Positions 8,472-16,856 of a DNA stretch of 64,000 nt are shown here, one piece after another. Each line of letters starts with the position of its first letter. Positions within the stretch are counted from its first letter, which is position 1. The position numbers were made by a program, and so were the translations under genes. The notes under the pieces were generated by a model. It was not told where the DNA came from and did no database searches. It was given only the letters and a program-made list of their open reading frames with translations. Origin of the DNA: Parvularcula sp039822105 (GTDB lineage: Bacteria; Pseudomonadota; Alphaproteobacteria; Caulobacterales; Parvularculaceae); NCBI GenBank assembly GCA_039822105.1, contig JBCBMW010000015.1, positions 17,344-81,343 of the forward strand. The letters run 5' to 3'.

Positions 8472-8687
8472 ATGGTAGCGACAAATAATGGCAACAGTAT
8501 GGTCGATCGGTTTCAACGCCGCACCTGTTTGGAGGCGCTGAAACGAAAAGGGGCAATGACCCTTGAAGATGTCTCGCTGTGGACACGGCTGTCGATTACA
8601 GAGACTGAGCGTCACCTCAACTCTCTGGTGCAAGACAAGCTCGTGATCCATCAGGGCACAAAGTTCAGTGCTGATGTGGTGTCCTAG
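8472..8687 (+). CDS. Small winged-helix DNA-binding-like protein
   Basis: 71 residues from ATG 8472, with only a weak purine-rich stretch upstream; a longer frame from 8394 is less likely. Residues of about 14-60 look like a minimal winged helix: RRTCLEALKRKGAMTLEDVS, then a second helix pair with TETERHLNSLVQDKLVIHQG, as in MarR/ArsR-type domains, where the last segment is the wing. No effector domain is present. It is monocistronic and convergent with kbl; its stop codon sits inside a 20-bp palindrome. Function unknown. Confidence 0.55.
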   Translation: MVATNNGNSMVDRFQRRTCLEALKRKGAMTLEDVSLWTRLSITETERHLNSLVQDKLVIHQGTKFSADVVS

Positions 8688-8712
8688 GACACCACCTCTG
8701 ATCAGCTGATCA
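8676..8712. terminator. Two adjacent perfect palindromes at convergent gene ends
   Basis: Positions 8676-8695 form a perfect 20-bp palindrome (half site GTGGTGTCCT) that contains the stop codon of the small HTH gene. Positions 8699-8712 form a perfect 14-bp palindrome (TGATCAG / CTGATCA) that contains the stop codon of kbl. Each could form a hairpin in either direction and so act as a bidirectional terminator, though neither has a U-tract. Confidence 0.5.
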
Positions 8713-9907
8713 CACCAAGCTCGCGGCCCACTTTGGTGAAGGCCGCGACCGCGGTTTTCACCTGTTCTTCCGTGTGGGCGGCATTCATCTGCGTGCGGAT
8801 GCGCGCCTTGCCCCGCGGAACGACAGGGAAGCTGAAGCCCGTAACGAAAACGCCCTCGTCCAGGAGGCGGGCGGCCATGGTCTGGGCGACCTTTGCATCA
8901 TAAAGCATGACCGGGATGATCGGATGCTCTCCAGGCAGAAGATCAAACCCGGCCTCCGCCATCTCGCGGCGGAACAGCTTCGCATTGGTGAAAAGTTGAG
9001 CCCGCAAGTTGTCGCCGCTGCTCACAAGGCCGAGGGCGCGGCGGGAGCCTTCAACCAGGGCAGGCGCCAACGCGTTTGAGAAGAGATAGGGCCGGGCGCG
9101 CTGACGCAGAAGGTCCACAACCTCTTGCCGAGCGCAGATAAAGCCGCCCATGCCGCCGCCCATGGCCTTGCCCAGCGTGCTGGTGAGGATGTCGATCTTT
9201 CCCATCACGCCGCAATGCTCGTGGGTGCCGCGGCCGCCTTCGCCCATGAAACCCGTTGCGTGGCAGTCGTCGATCATAACGAGGGCTGAGTACTTCTCTG
9301 CCAACTCTGTGATCGCGCCGAGCTGGGCGATCGTTCCGTCCATCGAGAACACGCCGTCGGTGACGATGAGCTTGGTCCGCGCACCTGCGGCGTCCGCCGC
9401 TTTCAACTGCTCCTCAAGCGAGGCCATGTCGTTGGTCTCGTAGCGGAAGCGTTGGGCTTTACAGAGGCGCACGCCGTCGATGATCGAGGCGTGGTTGAGG
9501 GCGTCGGAGATGATCGCGTCCTCTTTGCCGAGCAGCGGTTCGAAGACCGCACCATTGGCGTCAAAGCAAGCCGCGAAGGTGATCGAGTCTTCAAAGCCCA
9601 GCCATTCGGAGAGCTCTCGCTCCAGCATCCTGTGGTGCTCATGGGTGCCGCAGATGAAGCGCACCGACGCCATGCCGTAGCCTTGGTCTTCGGCGCCTTG
9701 CTGGGCTGCACGGATCAATTCGGGGTGATCAGCCAGGCCAAGATAGTTGTTGGCACAGAAATTCAAGGCACGGATGGTTTTGCCATCTTGGGTGATCGTC
9801 ACCTCGGGTCCCTGTTTGGATGTGATCAGCCGCTCTGGCTTTGTCAGACCCTCCTCGTCGATTTCGGTCAGGGTCTCACGAATGCGGGCGTAGAATGCGT
9901 TGGCCAA
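8702..9907 (-). CDS. kbl: Glycine C-acetyltransferase (2-amino-3-ketobutyrate CoA ligase)
   Basis: PLP enzyme of threonine catabolism: glycine + acetyl-CoA to and from 2-amino-3-ketobutyrate. The start is a TTG at 9907 preceded by a perfect AAGGAGG with a 5-base spacer; it gives MANAFYARIRETL, matching the usual N terminus, and 401 residues, the usual length. No in-frame ATG near this position would do so. Motifs: CANNYLGLADHP near residue 50, CFDANGAVFEPLL, VMIDDCHATGFMG, and the PLP-lysine segment DILTSTLGKAMGG. The usual partner threonine dehydrogenase gene (tdh) is not beside it. It is divergent from the DUF3291 gene, with about 70-85 bases shared as promoter space. Confidence 0.93.
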   Translation of the reverse strand: MANAFYARIRETLTEIDEEGLTKPERLITSKQGPEVTITQDGKTIRALNFCANNYLGLADHPELIRAAQQGAEDQGYGMASVRFICGTHEHHRMLERELSEWLGFEDSITFAACFDANGAVFEPLLGKEDAIISDALNHASIIDGVRLCKAQRFRYETNDMASLEEQLKAADAAGARTKLIVTDGVFSMDGTIAQLGAITELAEKYSALVMIDDCHATGFMGEGGRGTHEHCGVMGKIDILTSTLGKAMGGGMGGFICARQEVVDLLRQRARPYLFSNALAPALVEGSRRALGLVSSGDNLRAQLFTNAKLFRREMAEAGFDLLPGEHPIIPVMLYDAKVAQTMAARLLDEGVFVTGFSFPVVPRGKARIRTQMNAAHTEEQVKTAVAAFTKVGRELGVIS

Positions 9908-9992
9908 CGCGTCCTCCTTGGATAAAGTGAAAGGCTCCTTGGCCCGGCGGGTCTGGGAGCATGATTTCAGTTTCCTAATGGAAAAACACGCC

Positions 9993-10472
9993 ATGATACA
10001 GCCACCAAATACGCATCTTGCCGAGGTCAATATCGGTCGCACCAGGGGCACGCCTGATAGCGCGGTGATGGAAGACTTTGTGCGGCTCACCGACCCGATT
10101 AATGCGCTGGCCGAGCGTTCTCCAGGCTTTGTCTGGCGCCTCACCGGTGACGGTAACAACGCCATGGATGTCCGCTATTCCGACGATCCTCTCGAGGCGA
10201 TCAATCTCTCCGTATGGGAGACGCCGGCGCACCTGGCCGAGTTCGTTTGGAAGACGGCTCACCAAAAAGTCTACAACCGGAAGGCTGAATGGTTCGAAGC
10301 GCCGAAGAAGCCGCATTTTGTGATGTGGTGGGTACCTGCCGGACACACGCCGTCTGTCCAGGAAGCCATCGAACGCCTCGAGCATTACCGCGAGCATGGG
10401 ACCTCCGAGCACGCTTTCAGCTGGATGGATCTGCCAGAAGCCAAGATCTTCCAAGAGCGACGTTGTGCCTAA
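9993..10472 (+). CDS. DUF3291-like protein (antibiotic monooxygenase-fold)
   Basis: 159 residues from ATG 9993; ATG 9978 is an alternative and neither has a strong ribosome site. The sequence starts with an LAEVNIGR strand, then DFVRLTDPINALAERSPGFVWRL, LSVWETPAHLAEFV and an HFVMWWVP strand. This is the order seen in DUF3291 proteins, a ferredoxin-like dimeric fold related to antibiotic-biosynthesis monooxygenases. No enzyme activity is established for the family. It is divergent from kbl and followed 47 bases later by the sterol-desaturase-like gene, possibly co-transcribed. Confidence 0.7.
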   Translation: MIQPPNTHLAEVNIGRTRGTPDSAVMEDFVRLTDPINALAERSPGFVWRLTGDGNNAMDVRYSDDPLEAINLSVWETPAHLAEFVWKTAHQKVYNRKAEWFEAPKKPHFVMWWVPAGHTPSVQEAIERLEHYREHGTSEHAFSWMDLPEAKIFQERRCA

Positions 10473-10519
10473 CCCGTGATCCCATCCATTTTTTGACGGA
10501 ATTGCGCTAGGCCCTCCCC

Positions 10520-11485
10520 ATGGATCAGCTCTCGTTCCCCGATGTCTCGGTCTTTGCCGCCCCGCTTTATCTCGCTCTGATTGCGCTCGAGGTCTTTCTC
10601 CTCACGCGTCACGGCAGGAAAGAGGAGGTCACAAAAGACCTGACCACCAACCTTGTCATGGGGACGGGGAACGCGATCTCCACCTTCACCCTTTGGGGCG
10701 GGGTTGCACTGCTGATGCTATGGGTCTGGGAGTTCCGGCTTTTTGATCTTGGCGTGACGTGGTGGAGTTTTGCCATCGCGATGGTGGCCAAGGACTTCGT
10801 CTATTACTGGGTCCACCGGTTCCAGCATCGGGTGCGCTGGCTTTGGGCCAGCCACGTCGTCCACCATTCAAGCCAAGGCTACAATCTGTCGACAGCCCTT
10901 CGGCAGCCATGGTTCTCTGTCCTGGCGCCGACCTATCTCTTGGGCATCCCGGTCTTCCTTTTGGGGATTCATCCGGCGCTCTTCGCCTTCGCTGGGGCCA
11001 TCAACCTCTTCTATCAGTTCTTCATCCACACCCAGGCGGTGAAGCGGCTGCCCGCGCCGATCGAAGCGGTTTTCAACACACCCTCGCATCACCGGGTGCA
11101 TCACGCGACCAATCCCCGTTACCTCGACAGCAATTACGCGGGCATCCTCATCATCTGGGACAAGATGTTCGGCACGTTTGAGCCTGAGCGCGACGACGAA
11201 CCCTGCGACTTCGGGTTGGTCAGCAACATCTCCACGCAAAATCCGTTGAAGGTCGCAACCCACGAGTACTGGGCCATTCTCAAGGACATCGCAGGGCGGG
11301 GCCTCAAGCCGATCGAGCGTTTCCGCTACGCTTTTGCTGAACCCGGCTACAGTCATGATGGCAGCCGCCTGACCACCGCGCTCATCAAGGAGCAAGCGGG
11401 CGTGAGGTTGTCGGGCGGACAGACCTCCACTATGGCCGCGGGATCGGAAAAGGAATCGTCGCCTTGCAAGCCATCGCATATCTGA
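10520..11485 (+). CDS. Sterol desaturase / fatty acid hydroxylase superfamily membrane protein
   Basis: 321 residues with several hydrophobic helices in the first half and the di-iron histidine clusters of the superfamily: HRFQHR at about residue 99, HVVHH at about 112 and HHRVHH at about 195. Members hydroxylate or desaturate lipids at a non-haem di-iron site facing the cytoplasm. Bacterial homologues act on carotenoids, hopanoids or fatty acids; nothing here decides between them. The C terminus overlaps the start of the yggT-like gene by 22 bases, so the two are probably translated from one message. Confidence 0.85.
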   Translation: MDQLSFPDVSVFAAPLYLALIALEVFLLTRHGRKEEVTKDLTTNLVMGTGNAISTFTLWGGVALLMLWVWEFRLFDLGVTWWSFAIAMVAKDFVYYWVHRFQHRVRWLWASHVVHHSSQGYNLSTALRQPWFSVLAPTYLLGIPVFLLGIHPALFAFAGAINLFYQFFIHTQAVKRLPAPIEAVFNTPSHHRVHHATNPRYLDSNYAGILIIWDKMFGTFEPERDDEPCDFGLVSNISTQNPLKVATHEYWAILKDIAGRGLKPIERFRYAFAEPGYSHDGSRLTTALIKEQAGVRLSGGQTSTMAAGSEKESSPCKPSHI

Positions 11486-11766
11486 TCAATCAAATCATCG
11501 ACCTCTATATTATCGTCCTTATCGTGACGATCATCATGAGCTGGCTCGTCGGTTTTGGCGTCATCAACCGCTACAACAACGTCGTCGAAGCGATTTTGAG
11601 GATCACGAGCGCGCTGACCGAGCCTGTGTTGCGGCCGATCCGCAATGTGCTGCCGTCGTTCGGCGGCCTTGATCTCTCGCCGATCGTTGTCTTCCTCGGC
11701 CTGCGCGCTCTGCAAGTCTTCCTCAACGGCTATGTGTTTGGGCCAGCGATCGCGAATGGCCTTTAG
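11464..11766 (+). CDS. YggT family membrane protein
   Basis: 100 residues from a TTG at 11464, with AAAGGA about 8 bases upstream and inside the preceding gene. It begins MQAIAYLINQIIDLY, the typical YggT N terminus, and has two hydrophobic segments (residues of about 5-28 and 70-92) around a conserved middle, TEPVLRPIRNVLP. YggT proteins are small inner-membrane proteins linked with cell division and osmotic tolerance; the biochemical role is unknown. folD starts 2 bases after the stop codon, so an operon of three is likely. Confidence 0.85.
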   Translation: MQAIAYLINQIIDLYIIVLIVTIIMSWLVGFGVINRYNNVVEAILRITSALTEPVLRPIRNVLPSFGGLDLSPIVVFLGLRALQVFLNGYVFGPAIANGL

Positions 11767-11768
11767 CC

Positions 11769-12644
11769 ATGGCGGCCACGCTGATTGACGGAAAGGCTGT
11801 CGCTGCCAGCCTGCGCGCCACCGTCGCCGATGCGGCAGCCACGCTTCCCAGGAAACCTGGTCTCGCAGTGGTGCTGGTGGGCGATGACCCTGCCAGCCAA
11901 GTCTATGTGCGGAGCAAAGAGAAAGCCTCGGCCAAGGCGGGCATGGTCGGGACCGTGCACCGGATGCCCGCCACCTCATCCCAAGCCGACGTCGTCGCGC
12001 AAGTTCGTCAGTTGGCAGAGGATGATGCCGTTGACGGTATCTTGGTTCAGTTGCCGCTGCCCGATGGTCTTGATGCAGATGAAGTGATCGCTGCTGTCCC
12101 GCCAGAAAAAGACGTCGATGGCTTGACGGCCACAAGCGCGGGGCAGTTGGCGCTGGGCCAACCCGGCCTCACCCCTTGCACCCCGCAAGGCTCCATGCGC
12201 CTTATCCGCGAGGTCATGCCGGATCTGTCGGGGAAAAGCGCCGTGGTGGTGGGGCGGTCGATCCTTGTGGGCAAGCCCTTGGCGCTTCTGCTGCTTGAGG
12301 CCAACGCGACGGTGACCATGGCGCATTCGAGGACAGCAGATCTCGCAGCTGTTTGTCGTGAGGCGGACATTCTGTGTGTTGCCGTTGGGCGACCTGAGAT
12401 GGTGACCGCTGATATGATCAAACCCGGCGCTGTCGTCATCGACGTAGGGATCAACCGCGTGGGTGAGGGTGAAGAGAGCCGCCTCGTCGGTGATGTCGCT
12501 TTTGAAGGGGCAAAGGACGTGGCCGGAGCGATCACGCCAGTCCCTGGCGGCGTTGGGCCGATGACGATTGCTTGCCTTTTGCGGAACACCGTTGTCGCGT
12601 CGGCGCGGCGCCAGGGCGTGTCGGTTCCTGAAACACTGCTCTAG
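11769..12644 (+). CDS. folD: Bifunctional methylenetetrahydrofolate dehydrogenase / cyclohydrolase
   Basis: Interconverts 5,10-methylene-, 5,10-methenyl- and 10-formyl-tetrahydrofolate using NADP. 291 residues, normal length. Signatures: VGDDPASQVYVRSKEKA, with the catalytic Tyr and Lys; QLPLPDGLD; GLTPCTPQG; the Rossmann VVVGRSILVGKP; and the C-terminal PVPGGVGPMTI. It begins 2 bases after the yggT-like stop. It supplies formyl-THF for purine synthesis (purH lies elsewhere in the window). Confidence 0.97.
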   Translation: MAATLIDGKAVAASLRATVADAAATLPRKPGLAVVLVGDDPASQVYVRSKEKASAKAGMVGTVHRMPATSSQADVVAQVRQLAEDDAVDGILVQLPLPDGLDADEVIAAVPPEKDVDGLTATSAGQLALGQPGLTPCTPQGSMRLIREVMPDLSGKSAVVVGRSILVGKPLALLLLEANATVTMAHSRTADLAAVCREADILCVAVGRPEMVTADMIKPGAVVIDVGINRVGEGEESRLVGDVAFEGAKDVAGAITPVPGGVGPMTIACLLRNTVVASARRQGVSVPETLL

Positions 12645-12714
12645 CAACGGCCCAGCCCGCAGCGACCATCACCACCTTCTGGCTTTTCGTTTCCGCGCTG
12701 GATACGCTCAAGGG

Positions 12715-13245
12715 ATGGCTGAAACGTTTGAAGAGATGTTGACCGGCGGTCACCCCAACTCCCTTGGGCGGACGGTCGAGGTGGTGGACCTGGTGCTCGC
12801 AGAGCCGCACCGATTTGCTGAGCTTTTCGATTGCTATGAGAGTCAAGATGAAGTCGTCCGCCTACGAACCTCAAATGCGATGAAACGGGTTGAGAGCGAA
12901 CGCCGTGATCTCTTGTTGCCCTATATCGATCGCTTCATTGAAGAGGTTGGCCAACTTGACCAGGCATCAGCGCAGTGGACGCTGGCTCAGCTCTTCGGCC
13001 GACTGTCGCAGGACATGAGCGACAAGCAGAAGACGTCCGCAACCGCCCTGATGAAGCGCAACCTCGAGCGACATGACGACTGGATCGTTCTCAATGCGAC
13101 CATCGAAACGCTGTCGACATGGGCGAAGGAGGACACGGCTCTCCGCAAGTGGCTCACGCCTCACCTTGAACGTTTGAGCACGGACAAAAGAAAGTCTGTC
13201 GCTTCCCGTGCTGCCAAAAAGCTCAAAGTCCTCAGCGGGATTTGA
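12715..13245 (+). CDS. Conserved hypothetical, HEAT-repeat-like helical protein
   Basis: 176 residues from ATG 12715. It is almost entirely helical and charged, with repeating pairs such as RTVEVVDLVLAEPHRFAELF, AMKRVESERRDLLLPYIDRF and MKRNLERHDDWIVLNATIET. The spacing of about 35 residues suggests HEAT/ARM-like repeats. No catalytic motif, signal peptide or membrane segment is visible. It lies 70 bases after folD and is convergent with egtD. HEAT folds bind proteins or nucleic acids; nothing identifies a partner. Confidence 0.6.
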   Translation: MAETFEEMLTGGHPNSLGRTVEVVDLVLAEPHRFAELFDCYESQDEVVRLRTSNAMKRVESERRDLLLPYIDRFIEEVGQLDQASAQWTLAQLFGRLSQDMSDKQKTSATALMKRNLERHDDWIVLNATIETLSTWAKEDTALRKWLTPHLERLSTDKRKSVASRAAKKLKVLSGI

Positions 13246-13255
13246 GGCCAGGCGG

Positions 13256-14176
13256 CTAAGCTTTGAATAAGAAAACCCCGAACCATTCCTTTGGGTCGGT
13301 CCAAAACATCTCCACCTCCCAACCCGCGCGTTCAGCGATGCGGGCGACCGAGTTTTCGGTGAACTTGTGGGAATTCTCCACGTGCAGCCTCTCACCCGTA
13401 CTGAAATGGAATGTCTGTCCACCGATCACCACGTCCTGTTCCGAGAGTGCCTCGGCATAGATCTCGATCCGGCGCTCCTCGGCGTTCCACAGGGCCACAT
13501 GCTGAAACTGGTCGACATCAATCGAAGCTCCCAGTTCACGATTGATCCGGCGAAGGACATTGAGGGTGAACTCAGCGGTGAGCTTCTGCCGGTCGTCATA
13601 GGCCGCGATCAGGACGTCTTCATCTTTGACAAGATCGGCACCCAGAAGGAACCGGCTACCCTCGCCAAGGTCGCGCCGCGCACCGGCAAGGAACGCTTCT
13701 GCGCCGCCTTTCTCAAAGTTGCCGATGGTGGAGCCAGGGAAGAAACCCACCCGGGATGGCGCATCAAGAAACGCGTTCGGCAGCGTCACTTCGCCAAGGA
13801 AATCGGCCACAACGCCGTGGATATCCACCGCGGGAAACGATGACGTCAGCGCTTCTGCGGAAGCTTTCAAGAACTCATCGGCCACATCCACCATGACGTA
13901 AACGGAGGGTTCAACCGCTTTGATGAGCCTGCGAGACTTGATGCCTGCGCCGCTGCCAAACTCCGTGATCGCTGGCGCTGGTCCGAGAAGAGCAGGCAAT
14001 TCTCCGAGCACGGTGCGCATGATCAACTCTTCCGTGCGCGTGACGTAGTAGTCTTCGGTCTTGGTGATCTTCTCGAACAGCTCGGACCCGCGTTCGTCGT
14101 AGAGCCACTTAGGAGAAAGACTCTTCTGCGCTTGAGAAAACCCAACAAGGACTTCTTGCAAAAACTCGTTGCTCAC
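13256..14176 (-). CDS. egtD: L-histidine N-alpha-methyltransferase
   Basis: Catalyses three SAM-dependent methylations of histidine to hercynine, the first step of ergothioneine synthesis. 306 residues from a GTG at 14176. Motifs: the N-terminal SPKWLYDERGSELFE with the downstream EDYYVTRTE, the SAM-binding ITEFGSGAGIKS, FFPGSTIGNF, and LLGADLVKD. The C terminus shows ERLHVENSHKF, which is conserved in the EgtD clade. The usual partner egtB, encoding the sulfoxide synthase, is not adjacent. Convergent with the HEAT-like gene. Confidence 0.9.
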   Translation of the reverse strand: MSNEFLQEVLVGFSQAQKSLSPKWLYDERGSELFEKITKTEDYYVTRTEELIMRTVLGELPALLGPAPAITEFGSGAGIKSRRLIKAVEPSVYVMVDVADEFLKASAEALTSSFPAVDIHGVVADFLGEVTLPNAFLDAPSRVGFFPGSTIGNFEKGGAEAFLAGARRDLGEGSRFLLGADLVKDEDVLIAAYDDRQKLTAEFTLNVLRRINRELGASIDVDQFQHVALWNAEERRIEIYAEALSEQDVVIGGQTFHFSTGERLHVENSHKFTENSVARIAERAGWEVEMFWTDPKEWFGVFLFKA

Positions 14177-14263
14177 GGAGTATCCCCCGACGACGTCGCG
14201 ACACGGGGGGGCCTATGGGTCTTGGCCAAAGACATCAACAGCTGAGGGCCAATTAACTTGCCG

Positions 14264-15235
14264 TCAGGCAGTGTAATAGCTGCGATACCAGGCAATAAAG
14301 TGGCCCAATCCATCCTTAAGCGATGTTTTGGGGTCATAGCCGAGAAGCTCTCTCGCCTTTGTGATATTGGCCCAGGTCTCGCGCACATCACCGGGCTGCA
14401 TCGGTTTCATCTCTTTTGTCGCGGTTTTGCCGAGATGCTCCTCAAGATAGCCGATGAAATCACCCAGACGCTCTGGCTTGTCATTACCCAGGTTGAAGAT
14501 CCGGTGGGGCACACCCCCATCTGTTGCCGCGGGAATGTGATCAAGCGCGCGGATGATGCCGTCCACGCAATCGTCGATATAGGTGAAGTCACGGCCCATA
14601 TCGCCTTGGCCGAAAACAGAGATGGGGTCGCCTGCCAGAATTTTCCTGGTAAAGATCATATAGGCCATGTCTGGCCGCCCCCAAGGGCCGTACACGGTGA
14701 AAAACCGAAGGCCAGTGAGGGGCAGGCTGTAGAGGGCAGCGTAGCTGTCAGCTAAGACTTCGCCGGACTTCTTGGTCGCGCCGTAGAAGGAAGCAGGGCT
14801 GTCTGTTCGGTCGCTTTCGCTGAAGGGGATCGCGCTGTTCCGGCCATAGACCGAGGACGAGGAGGCGTAGACGCAATGCTTCACGCCAAGCGACCGGGCG
14901 AGTTCCAAGATCTCGGTTTGTCCGATCAGATTGCTCTGCGCGTAGGCCAGTGGCTCGTCGATCGAATGGCGTACGCCAGCTTGCGCGCCCAAGTGGATGA
15001 TCCGGTCGATCGGCTCGCCTCGCAACGTGGCCATAGCCCCGCCGTCAGCGAGGTCCGCCTCCAAAAAGCGAAAGCCTGGTTTGCCCTCAAGCTGTTGAAG
15101 ACGCCCCCTTTTCAGTGCGACATCGTAGTAGGAGTTGAGATTGTCGATCCCCACCACCTCATCGCCGCGAGCGAGCAGGGCCAGGGTGGTGTGATAACCA
15201 ATGAAGCCCGCAGCGCCGGTGATGAGGATGGCCAT
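14264..15235 (-). CDS. NAD-dependent epimerase, UDP-glucuronate 4-epimerase type
   Basis: 323-residue short-chain dehydrogenase/reductase of the extended family. N-terminal GAAGFIGYH binds NAD. The following LNSYYDVALKRGRL is characteristic of the UDP-glucuronate 4-epimerase branch. The catalytic set is YASSSSVYG and YGATKKSGE (Tyr-x-x-x-Lys), then RFFTVYGPWGRPDMA. It likely makes UDP-galacturonate for surface polysaccharide. It lies downstream of nadD in divergent orientation and upstream of egtD on the same strand. Confidence 0.88.
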   Translation of the reverse strand: MAILITGAAGFIGYHTTLALLARGDEVVGIDNLNSYYDVALKRGRLQQLEGKPGFRFLEADLADGGAMATLRGEPIDRIIHLGAQAGVRHSIDEPLAYAQSNLIGQTEILELARSLGVKHCVYASSSSVYGRNSAIPFSESDRTDSPASFYGATKKSGEVLADSYAALYSLPLTGLRFFTVYGPWGRPDMAYMIFTRKILAGDPISVFGQGDMGRDFTYIDDCVDGIIRALDHIPAATDGGVPHRIFNLGNDKPERLGDFIGYLEEHLGKTATKEMKPMQPGDVRETWANITKARELLGYDPKTSLKDGLGHFIAWYRSYYTA

Positions 15236-15301
15236 AAGGCGTCGGGGGCTCCATGCTCTCGCCCCCGCCTATAAGTGTCAGTGATATCAGGGAGACGAAG
15301 T

Positions 15302-15883
15302 GTGAAAGGTCGAGGCCCGGTAGGGCTTTTTGGTGGCTCCTTCAACCCGCCGCACCTGGGGCACAGGGCGCTCGTCCTGCACGCGCAAAGGCGGCTCGGC
15401 CTCAACCGTGTCCGGGTGCTGGTCTCGCCGCAAAACCCGCTGAAGAGCGCTGACGTCTATGGATCGCTCGACGAGCGACTGGACGCGACGCGCGCTGTGA
15501 TGCGCGGCATCACCGGGGTGAGGGTCGAGCCAGAGGCGGAGAACGGGCCTGCCTATGCGGTGGACACGATAGCCCGAGCGTTGAGCCAGGCCGGCGGAGC
15601 CCCGCTCGTCTACCTCCTCGGGGCGGATAGTTTTGCGGGTCTTCACCGCTGGAAGGCGTGGACGTCGATCATGGAGGCTTTGCCCATCGCTGTGATCAAC
15701 CGGCCCGGGGAGCGCTTGGCGGCAGTCAAGAGCCCGGCCGGGCGACGGTATGCCAGCTCGCGGGTGCCGGAGCGTGAGGCGTTGTCTTTGCCCCACCTCA
15801 AAGCGCCCGCCTGGTGCTTCCTAACCGGTGTCAATCAAGACGTCAGCTCAAGTGAGATTCGCCTCCATCAAAACCCTTTATAG
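15302..15883 (+). CDS. nadD: Nicotinate-nucleotide adenylyltransferase
   Basis: Adenylates nicotinate mononucleotide to deamido-NAD. I chose GTG 15302 because GGGAG sits 7 bases upstream and the protein then begins just before the GLFGGSFNPPHLGH nucleotidyltransferase motif; an in-frame GTG at 15275 would add nine residues. 193 residues. Other signs: LLGADSFAGLHRWKAW and, near the end, the QDVSSSEIR signature (ISSTxIR type). It leads the conserved nadD-rsfS-rlmH-envC-ctpA cluster. Confidence 0.93.
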   Translation: MKGRGPVGLFGGSFNPPHLGHRALVLHAQRRLGLNRVRVLVSPQNPLKSADVYGSLDERLDATRAVMRGITGVRVEPEAENGPAYAVDTIARALSQAGGAPLVYLLGADSFAGLHRWKAWTSIMEALPIAVINRPGERLAAVKSPAGRRYASSRVPEREALSLPHLKAPAWCFLTGVNQDVSSSEIRLHQNPL

Positions 15884-15946
15884 AACAGGGCAAGGCATGC
15901 TATCGGCGATCTTGCTTCTGCATTGAGAAGCGCCTGACGGAGAAAA

Positions 15947-16375
15947 GTGCTGATCACCTCCCCGCATGCGGATGTTTCGAACATCCCTAGCCGTGCCGCC
16001 GCTGCTTCGGATGAGACCGAAGTCACGCTCTCTGCCGACGAGATTGTCAGCCAGGTGCTGACGCGTCTGGATGAGGAAAAGGCGGAAGACATCGTCACCA
16101 TCGACCTCACGGGAAAATCCGACGTCGCCGACAAGCTGGTGATCGCCTCTGGCCGATCGCAGCGCCATGTCGGTGCGCTGGCGGATAAGCTTGGGCGCTC
16201 GCTGAAAGAGTCCGGTCTCGGCCATGTCGCGACGGAAGGCCTTCCGGCCTGCGACTGGGTGCTGCTCGATGCTGGTGACGTGATCGTCCACCTCTTCCGG
16301 CCTGAGGTTCGCGACTTCTACAATCTCGAGCGGATCTGGGCACCAGAACGCTTCCCGCCAACCTCGGCGGAGTAG
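15947..16375 (+). CDS. rsfS: Ribosomal silencing factor RsfS (Iojap)
   Basis: 142 residues from a GTG at 15947 with GGAG 4-5 bases upstream. After a variable N-terminal tail of about 30 residues the RsfS domain follows: DEEKAEDIVTIDLTGKSDVAD, ASGRSQRHVGALADKL, then DWVLLDAGDVIVHLF and the FYNLERIW end. RsfS binds uL14 on the 50S subunit and blocks subunit joining in stationary phase. It sits between nadD and rlmH, the standard gene order, with rlmH starting 1 base after its stop. Confidence 0.95.
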   Translation: MLITSPHADVSNIPSRAAAASDETEVTLSADEIVSQVLTRLDEEKAEDIVTIDLTGKSDVADKLVIASGRSQRHVGALADKLGRSLKESGLGHVATEGLPACDWVLLDAGDVIVHLFRPEVRDFYNLERIWAPERFPPTSAE

Positions 16376-16376
16376 G

Positions 16377-16856
16377 GTGCGGCTCTCGCTCCTCGCCGTC
16401 GGGCGGGAGCAAAAGCGCGATCCTCTTGAAGAGGTCGGCGCCGACTACCTCAAACGTGCGCGCGGCGTTGCGGGGCCCTTGGGTCTCAAGGGTCCTGAGC
16501 TGCGTTTCATCGCCGCTGGCAAAGGCAGTGATCCGGCGGGCGAGGCCGAGAGGGTTCGTGCCGCCATCCCCGGTTCAGCAGTGCTTCTCGATCAGCGCGG
16601 CGCGTCATGGTCTTCTGAAGAGATTGCTCAGCACATTGCCAAACTGCGCGATGGCGGAGCCTCTGACCTTGCCTTCTGCATCGGCGGCGCCGACGGATTT
16701 GATCCTGCGTTTCGGGAGGAGGTGACCGCCGCTGGGGGAAAACTTCTCTCCTTTGGCCGAGCCGTTTGGCCCCATGCGCTTTGCCGTGTGATGCTCGCCG
16801 AACAGATCTACAGAGCCCTCGCGATCTTGAGCGGACATCCCTATCACCGGGCGTAA
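16377..16856 (+). CDS. rlmH: 23S rRNA pseudouridine-1915 N3-methyltransferase
   Basis: 159 residues from a GTG at 16377. SPOUT methyltransferase with its knot: LLDQRGASWSSEE, FCIGGADGF, LSFGRAVWPHALCRVMLAEQIYRA and C-terminal SGHPYHR, all hallmark RlmH segments. It methylates pseudouridine 1915 in helix 69 of 23S rRNA in assembled 70S ribosomes. Its stop codon overlaps the start of the next gene by one base (TAATG), showing translational coupling. Confidence 0.97.
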   Translation: MRLSLLAVGREQKRDPLEEVGADYLKRARGVAGPLGLKGPELRFIAAGKGSDPAGEAERVRAAIPGSAVLLDQRGASWSSEEIAQHIAKLRDGGASDLAFCIGGADGFDPAFREEVTAAGGKLLSFGRAVWPHALCRVMLAEQIYRALAILSGHPYHRA

